DNA of 25,481 nucleotides from Pseudorhodobacter antarcticus (GTDB taxonomy: Bacteria > Pseudomonadota > Alphaproteobacteria > Rhodobacterales > Rhodobacteraceae), in assembly GCA_945897655.1 (NCBI GenBank), contig CAMDHB010000008.1, positions 1 to 25,481 of the forward strand, given 5' to 3'. Position numbers and translations under genes: made by a program. This document shows, piece by piece, positions 12,638 through 20,377 of this stretch. The notes under the pieces were generated by a model that worked only from the letters and a program-made list of their open reading frames with translations, was not told the origin of the DNA and did not search any database. Numbering within the stretch: position 1 is the stretch's first letter; every line of letters begins with the position of its first letter.

Positions 12638-14482
12638 ATGCTTCGCTTCTTTGAAAACCTTGTTGACCCCTATCTGTCCTATGAACAGTCCAACACGCCA
12701 CCGCGCAAGCTGTGGCCGTTTCTGGTTGAATACCTGCGCCCGTTTTCCAAGGTGTTCTGGGCGACCGGGCTGTTTTCGGTAGCCAATGCCACGATTGACA
12801 TCGTGCTGATCTGGTATGTCGGCGTCATCGTCGATTACCTGTCGCAGGGCATGCCCGCGCAGGTCTGGGCCGATCATGGGACCGAGATGATCTTGGTCGC
12901 ACTTTTCGTGCTGATCATCCGTCCTTCGATCGGGGGCACGCATGTCGCCCTGTTGCACAACACGATTATGGTCAACTTCGCCACGATGATTCGCTGGCGC
13001 GCCCATTCCCATGTGCTGCGCCAACCCGTCGGCTGGTTTGAAAGCGATTTTGCTGGGCGGATTGCCAACCGCATCATGCAAGCCCCGCCTGCCGCCGGTG
13101 AAGCGGTTTTTCAGGTGTTTGATGCAATGGCCTTCGCCTCGGTCACGCTGGTTGGTGCCGGTTTCATGCTGGCCGAGGCTGACCCCCGCCTTTTGGTGCC
13201 GTTGGTGGTGTGGCTGTTCATGTATCTGGCTCTGATGCGCTGGACCCTGCGCCGCATCACCCCGGCCTCGCAGGCCGCTGCCGATGCGCGGTCGGCTGTG
13301 ACGGGCCGGGTGGTGGATGCCTATACCAACATCCACTCGGTCAAACTGTCCGGCCATCATGAGCGTGAGCGCGAATATGCCCGCGAGGCGATTGAGGTTG
13401 CGCGGCAAGCCATTGCCACCGAAATGCGGATCATCACAAAGATGGACGTGACCCTAACCGTTCTGAACGGCTTTCTGATCGTGTCGGTCATCGGCTGGGC
13501 GCTTGCCCTGTGGTATCAGGGTGCGGCCTCCGTTGGCACGGTTGCGGCCACCTCGGCCTTGGTGCTGCGGCTGAACAACATGACCTATTGGATCATGTGG
13601 TCCACCACCAACCTGTTCGAAAACCTTGGCGTCGTGAAAGAGGGGATGGAGACGATCACCCATCCCATTACCCTGGTTGATGCCGAACAGGCCCCGCTGC
13701 TGGATTTCCGCGAAGGGCTGATCGAAATCGACAGCGTGTCGCATCACTACGGGCGCGGGTCGGGTGGCCTTGAATCGATATCTCTGACCATCAAGCCAGG
13801 TGAAAAGATCGGCCTTGTCGGGCGGTCTGGTGCGGGGAAATCGACCCTGGTCAAGCTGATGCTGCGGTTTTACGACACCGAAAAGGGCTGCATCCGGATT
13901 GACGGGCAAGACATCGCATCCATCACACAGGAATCCCTGCGCCGCCAGATTGGCATGGTGCAACAAGACAGCAGCCTGCTGCACCGTTCTGTCCGCGACA
14001 ACATCAAATACGCCCGCCCCGAAGCCACCGACGCCCAGATGATCGAGGCTGCCAAACAGGCTGAAGCGCATGACTTCATCCTGAACCTTGAGGATCCGCA
14101 AGGCCGCAAAGGGTATGAGGCGCATGTGGGCGAACGTGGGGTGAAACTGTCAGGCGGTCAGCGTCAGCGCGTGGCCTTGGCGCGGATCATCCTGAAAGAT
14201 GCGCCGATCCTTATTCTGGACGAGGCGACTTCGGCGCTGGATTCCGAGGCCGAGGCGCTGATTCAGCAGGCCTTGTTCAACGTGATGAAGGGCAAAAGCG
14301 TGATTGCGATTGCCCACCGCCTGTCCACCATCGCCGCAATGGACAAGATTGTGGTGCTGGAGGATGGTCACATCGCCGAACAGGGCACTCATGCCGAGTT
14401 GTTGAAGAGTTCGGGCCTGTACGCCCGGTTCTGGGCACGTCAGTCTGGCGGCTTCATCGGGCTTGAAGAGGCGGCTGAATGA
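12638..14482 (+). CDS. ABC exporter, fused permease-ATPase (first of tandem pair)
   Basis: A 614-residue MsbA/multidrug-type half-transporter: about six membrane helices in residues 35-325, then an ATPase domain with Walker A GRSGAGKS (395-402), Q-loop near VQQDSS (441-446), signature LSGGQ (504-508), Walker B ILILDEATSALD with catalytic Glu529, and H-loop His560. All ATPase residues are intact. It begins MLRFFENLVDPY and ends with ARQSGGFIGLEE, the same tail type as the next gene, so the two are paralogues that may heterodimerise. The substrate is not predictable. ATG 12638 has only a weak AGG upstream; its stop overlaps the second gene's start (ATGA). Confidence 0.92.
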   Translation: MLRFFENLVDPYLSYEQSNTPPRKLWPFLVEYLRPFSKVFWATGLFSVANATIDIVLIWYVGVIVDYLSQGMPAQVWADHGTEMILVALFVLIIRPSIGGTHVALLHNTIMVNFATMIRWRAHSHVLRQPVGWFESDFAGRIANRIMQAPPAAGEAVFQVFDAMAFASVTLVGAGFMLAEADPRLLVPLVVWLFMYLALMRWTLRRITPASQAAADARSAVTGRVVDAYTNIHSVKLSGHHEREREYAREAIEVARQAIATEMRIITKMDVTLTVLNGFLIVSVIGWALALWYQGAASVGTVAATSALVLRLNNMTYWIMWSTTNLFENLGVVKEGMETITHPITLVDAEQAPLLDFREGLIEIDSVSHHYGRGSGGLESISLTIKPGEKIGLVGRSGAGKSTLVKLMLRFYDTEKGCIRIDGQDIASITQESLRRQIGMVQQDSSLLHRSVRDNIKYARPEATDAQMIEAAKQAEAHDFILNLEDPQGRKGYEAHVGERGVKLSGGQRQRVALARIILKDAPILILDEATSALDSEAEALIQQALFNVMKGKSVIAIAHRLSTIAAMDKIVVLEDGHIAEQGTHAELLKSSGLYARFWARQSGGFIGLEEAAE

Positions 14483-16341
14483 CGTTTTCACCAATCCTCG
14501 GGCCGGGCATCCCCCCCTTTGCCCCGTCCGAGGGACCACCCCCCCGCACGACATTCGCCTTTTTCCGCTGGGCCATTCGTGGGGCGTGGTGGGGCATTGC
14601 CTGGGCGGTGTTCTGGTCGGTTCTGGTGGGGTCGCTGGAGGCGATTTCGGCGACGTTGTTGGGCAAGATCATCGACGGTGTGGCGGCGACCAGCCCTGCC
14701 GATTTTGCGACCGATCTGGCGCCGTTGTTCGTGGTCTTTGCCGTCTACTATCTGATCCTGCGCCCGGTGATCTTTGGCATGAACACCGCTGCGGCGTCGA
14801 TCCGGCTGGAACCGAACCTGTTTCCCCTGATCCTATCGCGCCTGCACCGCTGGACCATCGGGCAGGCTGTGACCTTCTTTGACAATGATTTTGCCGGTCG
14901 CATCGCGCAAAAGCAGATGCAGACGGCACGGGCGACCACGGATGTCGTGTCGGGGTTGATCGAAACGGCGGCCTTCGCCCTGTCATCGGTTGCGGGGTCG
15001 GTTCTGTTGCTGGCGACCATTGACCTGCGGATGGCCTTTGGCCTGGTCCTGTGGATTGCTGCCTATTACTTTTTCATCCGGCATTCCTTGCGCAAGATCC
15101 GGGGCGCCTCGGCCGCCCGCGCTGCGGCCCGTGCGATGGTGACAGGGCAGATCGTTGACACAGTCACCAACATGAAAACGGTCAAGCTGTTCGCCCATTC
15201 CACCTATGAAGACCGCGTCGCGTTGGAGGCAATGGCCGGTTTCCGGGAAAAGGCGATTGCCTACGGTTATATTTCGTCTTGGTTCCGGTTCATCCTGTCG
15301 GCGATTGCGGGGGTTCTGCCGGTGGTTCTGGTCGGCGGCACGCTATGGTTGTGGAGCACCGGTCAGGCTAGCGCCGGTGACATCGCCGCCGCCGGCACGA
15401 TTTCCTTCCGCTTGTCGCAGATGACCGGCTGGGTATCCTTTTCGCTGATGTCGATCTTTGGCAATCTGGGCGAGGTTGAGGACGGCATCCGCACCCTGAC
15501 CCCGCCCTACACCCTGACCGATGCGCCGGATGCCGTGGAAATGGCCCGTGTGACCGGCGAAATCCGCATGGTGGACGTGACCTTCGCCTATGGCCGCAAG
15601 ACCGAGGATGGCCGTGGCGGTGTGGACGGTTTGACACTGACTGTTCGGCCCGGTGAAAAGATCGGGGTTGTGGGGGCGTCGGGGGCGGGCAAGTCGACGT
15701 TGGTGGCCCTGCTGCTGCGCCTTTACGATGCCGAAAAGGGTCAGGTGCTGATTGACGGGGTGGATGTCAGAACCGTCACGCAGGAAAGCTTGCGGCGGCA
15801 AATTGGGATGGTCACGCAAGAAACCTCGATGTTCAACCGCACCGCGCGCGAGAATATTCTGTACGGCAACCCCGACGCCACCACTGACCAAATGATCGCC
15901 GCCGCCCGCGCCGCCGAGGCGCATGAATTCATCCTGTCCCTGCGCGATCACAGCGGCAATCAGGGCTACGAGGCCTTCTTGGGCGAACGCGGCGTCAAGC
16001 TGTCTGGCGGCCAGCGCCAGCGCATCGCCCTAGCCCGCGCCTTCCTGAAAGATGCGCCCATTCTGGTGCTGGACGAGGCGACCTCTGCCTTGGACAGCGA
16101 GGTTGAAGCGAGCATTCAGACCGCCCTGAACCGTGTCATGCAGGGCAAAACCGTCCTTGCCATCGCGCACCGCCTCTCCACCATCGCCATGATGGACCGC
16201 ATCATCGTTCTGGATGATGGCCGCATCGTCGAGCAAGGCAGCCATACCGAGCTGCTGGCCCAAGGTGGCCTTTATGCGCGCTATTGGAACCGCCAGTCCG
16301 GCGGGTTCATTGGTGTCGACGAACAGGAAGCAGCCGAGTGA
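14479..16341 (+). CDS. ABC exporter, fused permease-ATPase (second of tandem pair)
   Basis: A 620-residue paralogue of the preceding protein. A Pro-rich N-terminus (1-23) leads into about six membrane helices (about 33-330) and an ATPase domain with Walker A GASGAGKS (399-406), signature LSGGQ (508-512), Walker B ILVLDEATSALD with Glu533, and His564. Because both partners keep complete catalytic sites, a heterodimer would have two competent ATP sites, unlike heterodimeric exporters with one degenerate site; two homodimers remain possible. It overlaps its neighbours by four bases on each side. Export of a lipid or drug-like molecule is the family norm; nothing here specifies it. Confidence 0.92.
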   Translation: MTFSPILGPGIPPFAPSEGPPPRTTFAFFRWAIRGAWWGIAWAVFWSVLVGSLEAISATLLGKIIDGVAATSPADFATDLAPLFVVFAVYYLILRPVIFGMNTAAASIRLEPNLFPLILSRLHRWTIGQAVTFFDNDFAGRIAQKQMQTARATTDVVSGLIETAAFALSSVAGSVLLLATIDLRMAFGLVLWIAAYYFFIRHSLRKIRGASAARAAARAMVTGQIVDTVTNMKTVKLFAHSTYEDRVALEAMAGFREKAIAYGYISSWFRFILSAIAGVLPVVLVGGTLWLWSTGQASAGDIAAAGTISFRLSQMTGWVSFSLMSIFGNLGEVEDGIRTLTPPYTLTDAPDAVEMARVTGEIRMVDVTFAYGRKTEDGRGGVDGLTLTVRPGEKIGVVGASGAGKSTLVALLLRLYDAEKGQVLIDGVDVRTVTQESLRRQIGMVTQETSMFNRTARENILYGNPDATTDQMIAAARAAEAHEFILSLRDHSGNQGYEAFLGERGVKLSGGQRQRIALARAFLKDAPILVLDEATSALDSEVEASIQTALNRVMQGKTVLAIAHRLSTIAMMDRIIVLDDGRIVEQGSHTELLAQGGLYARYWNRQSGGFIGVDEQEAAE

Positions 16342-17558
16342 TCCTGACCATTGACCGTCTTGGCCATCTTGGCGATGGCGTGGCCCAAGGTCCAGATGGC
16401 CCCGTCTTTGTGCCGCAAACCCTGCCGGGTGAGGTGATTGACGGCGATGTTCAGGGCGATGCCATGCCCGCTTTCCGGATCGTCATACCTTCCGTCAACC
16501 GTGTCCGCCCGCCCTGCACCCATGCCCGCACCTGTGGTGGCTGCATGATGCAGCACGCGGCAGACGCCTTTGTGGCCGACTGGAAGCTGGGCATCGTCAA
16601 GGGCGCGCTTGCCGGGCAGGGTCTGTCGGCTGAGTTTCGGCCCATTCTGACCTCGCCGCCAAGGTCACGCCGTCGTGCAACCGTGGCCGCTCGCCGCACC
16701 AAGGGCGGTGTCTTGCTGGGCTTTCATGCCCGTGGTTCGGAAACCCTGGTGGCTGTTCCCAACTGCCAGTTGCTGCACCCCGACCTGCTTGCCGCCTTCC
16801 CCGCATTGGAGGCGCTTGTGCGCATCGGCGGTTCGCGCAGCGCCGAAATGGCGCTGACCATCACGACCAGCCTGTCCGGCGTCGATATCGTCGTGGACGG
16901 AGGCAAGGCTGCTGATTCGGCCACCCAGATGGAACTGGCCCGCTTGGCCGAAGCCCACGGCATTGCCCGCCTGACGTGGAACTCCGAAACCGTCGCCCTG
17001 CGCGCCATGCCCATGCAGCGCTTTGGCCGTGCCCTTGTCGCCCCACCCCCCGGCGCCTTCCTGCAAGCCACAGCCGAGGGGGAGACGGCGCTGCTGCGCT
17101 CCGTGGCCCTTGCCGTGGGTTCAGCCCGCAAGATCACCGACCTTTTTGCCGGTGTCGGCACCTTCTCACTCCCCTTGGCCGAACGGGCCGAGGTCCACGC
17201 TGTGGAAAGCCTTCCCGCCATGCTGGCCGCGTTGGAGAAGGGCGCACGCGGGGCCGAAGGGTTGCGCCGGGTAACCACCGAAACCCGCGATCTGTTCCGC
17301 CGCCCGCTGGAACCCGACGAGTTCAAGGGCGTCGAGGCGGTTGTCATCGACCCCCCTCGCGCTGGGGCCGAGGCGCAGATGCGCACGATTGCCAAATCTG
17401 ACATTCCTGTGATCGCCGCAGTGTCCTGCAGCCCGGTCACCTTTGCCCGCGATGCCAAGATCCTTGTAAATGCAGGATATTCCTTGGACTGGGTGCAAGT
17501 TGTCGATCAATTTCGTTGGTCGGCGCATGTCGAATTGGCCGCGCGATTCAGTCGATAA
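16338..17558 (+). CDS. Class I SAM-dependent RNA methyltransferase (TrmA/RlmD family)
   Basis: A 406-residue uracil-C5-type RNA methyltransferase. It has a TRAM-like N-terminal segment (1-45), an iron-sulfur cluster site (Cys60, Cys66, Cys69 in CTHARTCGGC and Cys143 in VPNCQ), the SAM-binding DLFAGVGTFSLPLA (268-281), VIDPPRAGAEAQ (337-348) and the catalytic Cys364 in AAVSCSP. The family makes 5-methyluridine in rRNA or tRNA; whether the target is 23S rRNA cannot be decided here. Start is GTG 16338, overlapping the ABC stop (GTGA). An ATG-initiated extension would begin inside the ABC gene and is unlikely. Likely cotranscribed with the exporters. Confidence 0.9.
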   Translation: MILTIDRLGHLGDGVAQGPDGPVFVPQTLPGEVIDGDVQGDAMPAFRIVIPSVNRVRPPCTHARTCGGCMMQHAADAFVADWKLGIVKGALAGQGLSAEFRPILTSPPRSRRRATVAARRTKGGVLLGFHARGSETLVAVPNCQLLHPDLLAAFPALEALVRIGGSRSAEMALTITTSLSGVDIVVDGGKAADSATQMELARLAEAHGIARLTWNSETVALRAMPMQRFGRALVAPPPGAFLQATAEGETALLRSVALAVGSARKITDLFAGVGTFSLPLAERAEVHAVESLPAMLAALEKGARGAEGLRRVTTETRDLFRRPLEPDEFKGVEAVVIDPPRAGAEAQMRTIAKSDIPVIAAVSCSPVTFARDAKILVNAGYSLDWVQVVDQFRWSAHVELAARFSR

Positions 17559-17612
17559 TTGCTGGCCAGACCTGACGGAAGTCGTTATTTGCCAAAGAAA
17601 AAAGGTTGGCAG

Positions 17613-18113
17613 ATGGCGCGGGCAGTCTTGAAAGTGGTGGTGTTGCTGGCGGCGCTGTTTGCCCTGTCGGCCTGCGGCGGGTCGAAGTTTCGGGAATACA
17701 ACGGCGAAACCGTGACGCGGGTCGAGGTACACAAAGCAGCCCGCAAGATGTACCTGCTGCACGAAACCAAGATCCTCAAGGAATATGACATAAAGCTTGG
17801 CGGCAATCCTGTCGGCCCCAAGCAGTTCGAAGGCGACCGCAAAACTCCGGAGGGGGCCTACCTCATCACCCACCGCAACCCGCGTTCGGCCTACCATCTG
17901 TCCTTGGGCATATCCTATCCCAACAGTGCCAACCGTGCCTTTGCCGTGGCCAACGGCAAGCCGCCCGGTGGGGACATCTTCATCCACGGCGAAAACAATC
18001 GCGGGTCATCCCGTGGTGACTGGACTGTTGGCTGCATCGCCGTCACCGACAAGCAGATCGAAGAGATTTATGCCATGGTCAACCCGGGCACCCTGATCGT
18101 GATTTTCCCGTGA
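17613..18113 (+). CDS. L,D-transpeptidase-family lipoprotein
   Basis: A 166-residue protein with an N-terminal lipoprotein signal (hydrophobic 5-19, lipobox LSAC, lipidated Cys21) and a compact YkuD-fold domain (about 35-166). Catalytic residues are His125 in FIHGEN and Cys141 in TVGCIAVTD. The classical SHGC motif is replaced by TVGC, as in the YafK/DpaA-like subgroup, some of which cut rather than make peptidoglycan links. It could therefore act on peptidoglycan cross-links or on protein-peptidoglycan links in the periplasm. ATG 17613 has AAGG upstream and gives a perfect lipoprotein start; the longer frame from 17559 would bury the signal. It ends 7 bases from the converging CAP gene. Confidence 0.87.
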   Translation: MARAVLKVVVLLAALFALSACGGSKFREYNGETVTRVEVHKAARKMYLLHETKILKEYDIKLGGNPVGPKQFEGDRKTPEGAYLITHRNPRSAYHLSLGISYPNSANRAFAVANGKPPGGDIFIHGENNRGSSRGDWTVGCIAVTDKQIEEIYAMVNPGTLIVIFP

Positions 18114-18120
18114 CGCTGCG

Positions 18121-18681
18121 TCAGCGAATGACGCTGGCCAACGGGCTGGGAATGCCGAATGCAGACGAGCCCTGCCCGACCATCGCAGTCCACCAGATCT
18201 TGCCATTGCTTTCCTGAAACCAGCCAAAGCCAAGATCCGTCGCACGCGGGTCCAACAGAACTTCGCGGGTGTCTTGCTGTCCGGCCCAGTTTGCAAGGGT
18301 CTGCAACTCGGTCTCGAATGTCTCGGAAATCAATTCGCCCAGAAGTTTCCCCAAATAGCCTGCTCGTTCAGCCCGGATCAGAGGGGACGAGCCGTCAGAC
18401 CCGAAATGCCAGGGCCGGTTCTGCACGGCCATATCGCGGGAATGGGTGGCGCTGGCGGCATTCAGTTCGGCGCTGAAGGACAGGGCCGGTGCGTTCTTGG
18501 CCCGCCGCAGCGCGTTCATGCCATCCAGAACCCGAAACGCAATGGCAGATTCAGAGCCTGGGGCAATCACATAGACCTGGGGCAAGGGTTTGCCGTCCGC
18601 GCCCAGCGGAACCTCTGGCGGACGCGCACAGGCAGCCAAAGTTGCTGCTGCGCCAAGAAAAAGTGCGGAACGTCTGTCCAT
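18121..18681 (-). CDS. CAP-domain lipoprotein
   Basis: A 186-residue protein with a lipoprotein signal (MDRRSALFLGAAATLAAC, lipidated Cys18) and a CAP/SCP-like domain (about 45-170). Recognisable pieces are the helix ending ASATHSRDMAVQNRPWHFG (His80 and His92 in the positions of the CAP tetrad histidines), RAERAGYLGKLLGELI with Glu116, and LLDPRATDLGFGW. The usual GENI motif is altered to GELI. Bacterial CAP proteins are secreted or envelope proteins of mostly unknown role. ATG 18681 follows GGGAAG. It converges with the L,D-transpeptidase lipoprotein and diverges from the second L,D-transpeptidase, a context that suggests cell-wall work. Confidence 0.85.
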   Translation of the reverse strand: MDRRSALFLGAAATLAACARPPEVPLGADGKPLPQVYVIAPGSESAIAFRVLDGMNALRRAKNAPALSFSAELNAASATHSRDMAVQNRPWHFGSDGSSPLIRAERAGYLGKLLGELISETFETELQTLANWAGQQDTREVLLDPRATDLGFGWFQESNGKIWWTAMVGQGSSAFGIPSPLASVIR

Positions 18682-18860
18682 CCTGGTCTTCCCGATATGA
18701 CCCCACCTTGGGGGCTTCTGCTCAATTCGTATCGTCTTATAGAAACTTCACCGCCAGCAAAACCCTTTGTGGCCTTTCGCCATGTGACATGGGTGTGAAT
18801 TGCGGAAAGCCGTGTTTGCCTGTAACGCTGCGGACACGAGCAAGTAAAGGAGATCAGAGC
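18682..18860. promoter_or_regulatory. Divergent promoter region, CAP lipoprotein / L,D-transpeptidase
   Basis: A 179-base spacer serving two genes in opposite directions. A TATAAG hexamer on the minus strand (complement near 18739) could be a -10 element for the CAP gene, but I find no well-spaced -35. On the plus side, TTGCGG near 18799 with TGTAAC about 15 bases later is a weak candidate. The only strong signal is the AAAGGAG ribosome site at 18846-18852. Confidence 0.35.
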
Positions 18861-19472
18861 ATGTCTGACGCCAACCCGTCCCCGCTGAACCGCCGCCTCT
18901 TTCTTGGGGCCGCCGCCGCGACCCTTGGCGCCGCAGCGCTGCCCGCACAGGCGCAGTCTTTCACTGGCTCGACAGAGTTTGAGGCGCCGACCACGGCCGC
19001 CGTTCCGCGTGCCAACGTATCAAGCTTTCGTATACGCGACTGGCAGGATTACTTTGCAAATACCCGCAATGGTGTGATTCTGTGCGACATCACCTCGCGT
19101 GCCCTGCATTACTGGTCCGAAGACCAAACGATCTACAAACTTTACCCCACGTCCGTGCCCCTGACCGACGAATTGACCCGACGTGGCGCCACCGAAGTGA
19201 TTCAAAAGGTAGAAAATCCGACCTGGACCGCCACCGCCAGCATGCTGGAACGCAATCCCGACTGGCCAAAATCTGTCCCTGGCGGTTCGCCCGAGAACCC
19301 GCTGGGTGTTCGTGCGCTCTATCTTAGCTGGGCAACCTATCGCATTCACGGCACCCATGACACCCGCAAGATTGGGCGGCGGTCGTCTAATGGATGTATT
19401 GGCCTGTACAACGAACACATCATCGAGTTGTACGGTTTGGCAAAGGTCGGGACCCAAGTCTTGTTGATCTAG
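18861..19472 (+). CDS. Tat-type exported L,D-transpeptidase
   Basis: A 203-residue protein with a twin-arginine-like signal (NRRLFLGAAAATLG, cleavage probably after PAQA at about residue 31) and a YkuD domain (about 70-203). Catalytic His163 in RIHGTHD and Cys179 in SSNGCIGLYN are present; the usual SHGCIR reads SNGCIG, a variant of the ErfK/YbiS type. The protein should form 3-3 peptidoglycan cross-links or attach proteins to peptidoglycan in the periplasm. ATG 18861 has AAAGGAG 8 bases upstream, a strong site, and excludes the long in-frame extension back to 18489. Monocistronic by context. Confidence 0.9.
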   Translation: MSDANPSPLNRRLFLGAAAATLGAAALPAQAQSFTGSTEFEAPTTAAVPRANVSSFRIRDWQDYFANTRNGVILCDITSRALHYWSEDQTIYKLYPTSVPLTDELTRRGATEVIQKVENPTWTATASMLERNPDWPKSVPGGSPENPLGVRALYLSWATYRIHGTHDTRKIGRRSSNGCIGLYNEHIIELYGLAKVGTQVLLI

Positions 19473-19728
19473 ACTGTGCTGGGGCCCCGTCCGGCAGCCT
19501 TATCCCGTCTGTCCAAGGGGCCGCAAAACGGAAAGTGATGTTGCACCCCAATGAAGGCGAAAAGGTGTTGCACTTTTGACGCCATCCCTGCCAAGGACAT
19601 TGCCGCCTCTATCGAGTCGGTTGCATTCACTGGTTTGACCTGCTTTTAAAAGCCCACGAGGAACAGTCTTGGGTGCGTCCTGCCGCCTCTGCGAAAAATT
19701 CGGTCGGTCGCTTTAACTGGAGTTTAAT
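19473..19728 (+). promoter_or_regulatory. Upstream region of the first small exported protein gene
   Basis: 256 bases without a gene. It contains the octamer TGTTGCAC twice in direct orientation (19539-19546 and 19566-19573), an imperfect hairpin around the second copy (about 19556-19583), and a TTGACC near 19635 followed by AT-rich TTTTAAAA, which could be part of a promoter although no good -10 lies 17 bases on. ACTGGAG at 19716-19722 is the ribosome site. No terminator for the preceding transpeptidase gene is evident. Confidence 0.4.
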
Positions 19729-19911
19729 ATGAAGAAAATCGCTCTCGCCGCCGCTCTGTCGGTCGCAGCTTCCACCGCTTTCGCTGGCGGCACCGCCGAG
19801 CCCGTAATGGTTCCGGATGCAGTCGTTGCTCCTGCTGGTTCGTCCAGCGGCGGCCTGCTGATCCCGCTTCTGCTGCTGTTGGTTCTGGCTGCTGCTGCTT
19901 CGAACGCCTGA
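19729..19911 (+). CDS. Small exported protein with C-terminal hydrophobic helix (tandem copy 1)
   Basis: A 60-residue protein of unknown function. Residues 1-19 form a clean Sec signal peptide (Lys-Lys, hydrophobic core, AFA before Gly20), leaving a 41-residue mature peptide: a Pro/Val-rich linker (20-37), SSSGG, then a hydrophobic helix (about 43-57) ending SNA. It is near-identical in plan to the gene 218 bases downstream. Alanine codons are 11 GCT, 4 GCC, 2 GCA and no GCG, unlike neighbouring genes, suggesting high expression. The ribosome site is ACTGGAG and its own terminator follows. I recall similar unnamed small proteins in Rhodobacteraceae, but no assigned role. Confidence 0.8.
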   Translation: MKKIALAAALSVAASTAFAGGTAEPVMVPDAVVAPAGSSSGGLLIPLLLLLVLAAAASNA

Positions 19912-19938
19912 TCTACCCGACCTTACGGTCAGAATGCG

Positions 19939-19972
19939 AAAGACGGCAGTCAGCTGCCGTCTTTTCATTTTT
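19939..19972 (+). terminator. Rho-independent terminator of small protein gene 1
   Basis: GACGGCAG (19942-19949) pairs with CTGCCGTC (19954-19961) around loop TCAG; three A-T pairs extend the stem outward. TTTTC and ATTTTTT follow. The 8-bp GC-rich stem plus T-run is a textbook terminator 28 bases after the stop codon. Confidence 0.93.
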
Positions 19973-20129
19973 TGTCCTTGGGTAATCTCGCAACAGTTAT
20001 ACTTTGCCAAGGCGCGGGCGGTTGCAATCTTTGCGCCAAAATGCTTTAGTTGCTGCACGAGCAACAATCTTGTCGCTTTTGGTCCGGGACCGGACGTTTC
20101 GACCTGAAGCATAAAACTGGAGACTAAGA
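19973..20129 (+). promoter_or_regulatory. Promoter and leader region of small protein gene 2
   Basis: TATACT at 19998-20003 is a good -10 hexamer, with TTGGGT 14 bases or TTGTCC 20 bases upstream; neither spacing is ideal. A later hairpin GTTGCT/AGCAAC lies near 20048-20064 in the presumed leader, and ACTGGAG at 20117-20123 is the ribosome site shared with copy 1. The terminator just upstream means copy 2 needs its own promoter. Confidence 0.4.
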
Positions 20130-20321
20130 ATGAAGAAAATCGCACTCGCCGCTGCACTGTCGGTTGCAGCTTCCACCGCTTTCGCCGGCGGCATGGCTAC
20201 CCCCGTCATGGAAGAGACCCCCATTGTGGCTGAAGTCGCACCGGCTGGTTCGTCCAACGGCGGCCTGCTCATCCCGCTGCTGCTGCTGCTCGTACTGGCA
20301 GCTGCTGCATCGAACGCCTGA
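20130..20321 (+). CDS. Small exported protein with C-terminal hydrophobic helix (tandem copy 2)
   Basis: A 63-residue paralogue of the preceding gene. The signal peptide (1-19) is identical in amino acids, differing only by synonymous changes in DNA; the linker differs (MATPVMEETPIVAEVAP), and the C-terminal block from AGSS to SNA differs by a single Ser-to-Asn. Conservation of both ends with a free linker suggests that export and the helix matter. Alanine codons are 8 GCT, 6 GCA, 3 GCC, no GCG. Function unknown. It converges on hemH with only 54 bases between stop codons, and a terminator sits between them. Confidence 0.8.
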   Translation: MKKIALAAALSVAASTAFAGGMATPVMEETPIVAEVAPAGSSNGGLLIPLLLLLVLAAAASNA

Positions 20322-20342
20322 GTCAGGACTTTCGATCTGAAC

Positions 20343-20377
20343 AAGGCGGCAGGGCACCCTGCCGTCTTTTTCTTTTT
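20343..20377 (+). terminator. Rho-independent terminator of small protein gene 2
   Basis: AAGGCGGCAGGG (20343-20354) pairs with CCCTGCCGTCTT (20357-20368) over 12 positions with one G-U, around a 2-base apex that would open to a slightly larger loop. TTTTTCTTTTT follows. The T-run overlaps the hemH stop codon (TAA on the minus strand at 20376-20378). The 3' arm CTGCCGTCTTTT is the same as in the terminator of copy 1. Confidence 0.92.

Noticed and set aside
18489..18860. 124-codon N-terminal extension of the Tat-exported L,D-transpeptidase
   Set aside because: It is antisense to the CAP lipoprotein gene and would bury the signal peptide; ATG 18861 has a strong ribosome site.
19846..19908. CTG/GCT-rich run in the small exported protein gene as a tandem DNA repeat
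   Set aside because: The pattern follows from the Leu- and Ala-rich helix and codon preference; the paralogue breaks the run with synonymous codons, so it is not an expanding repeat.
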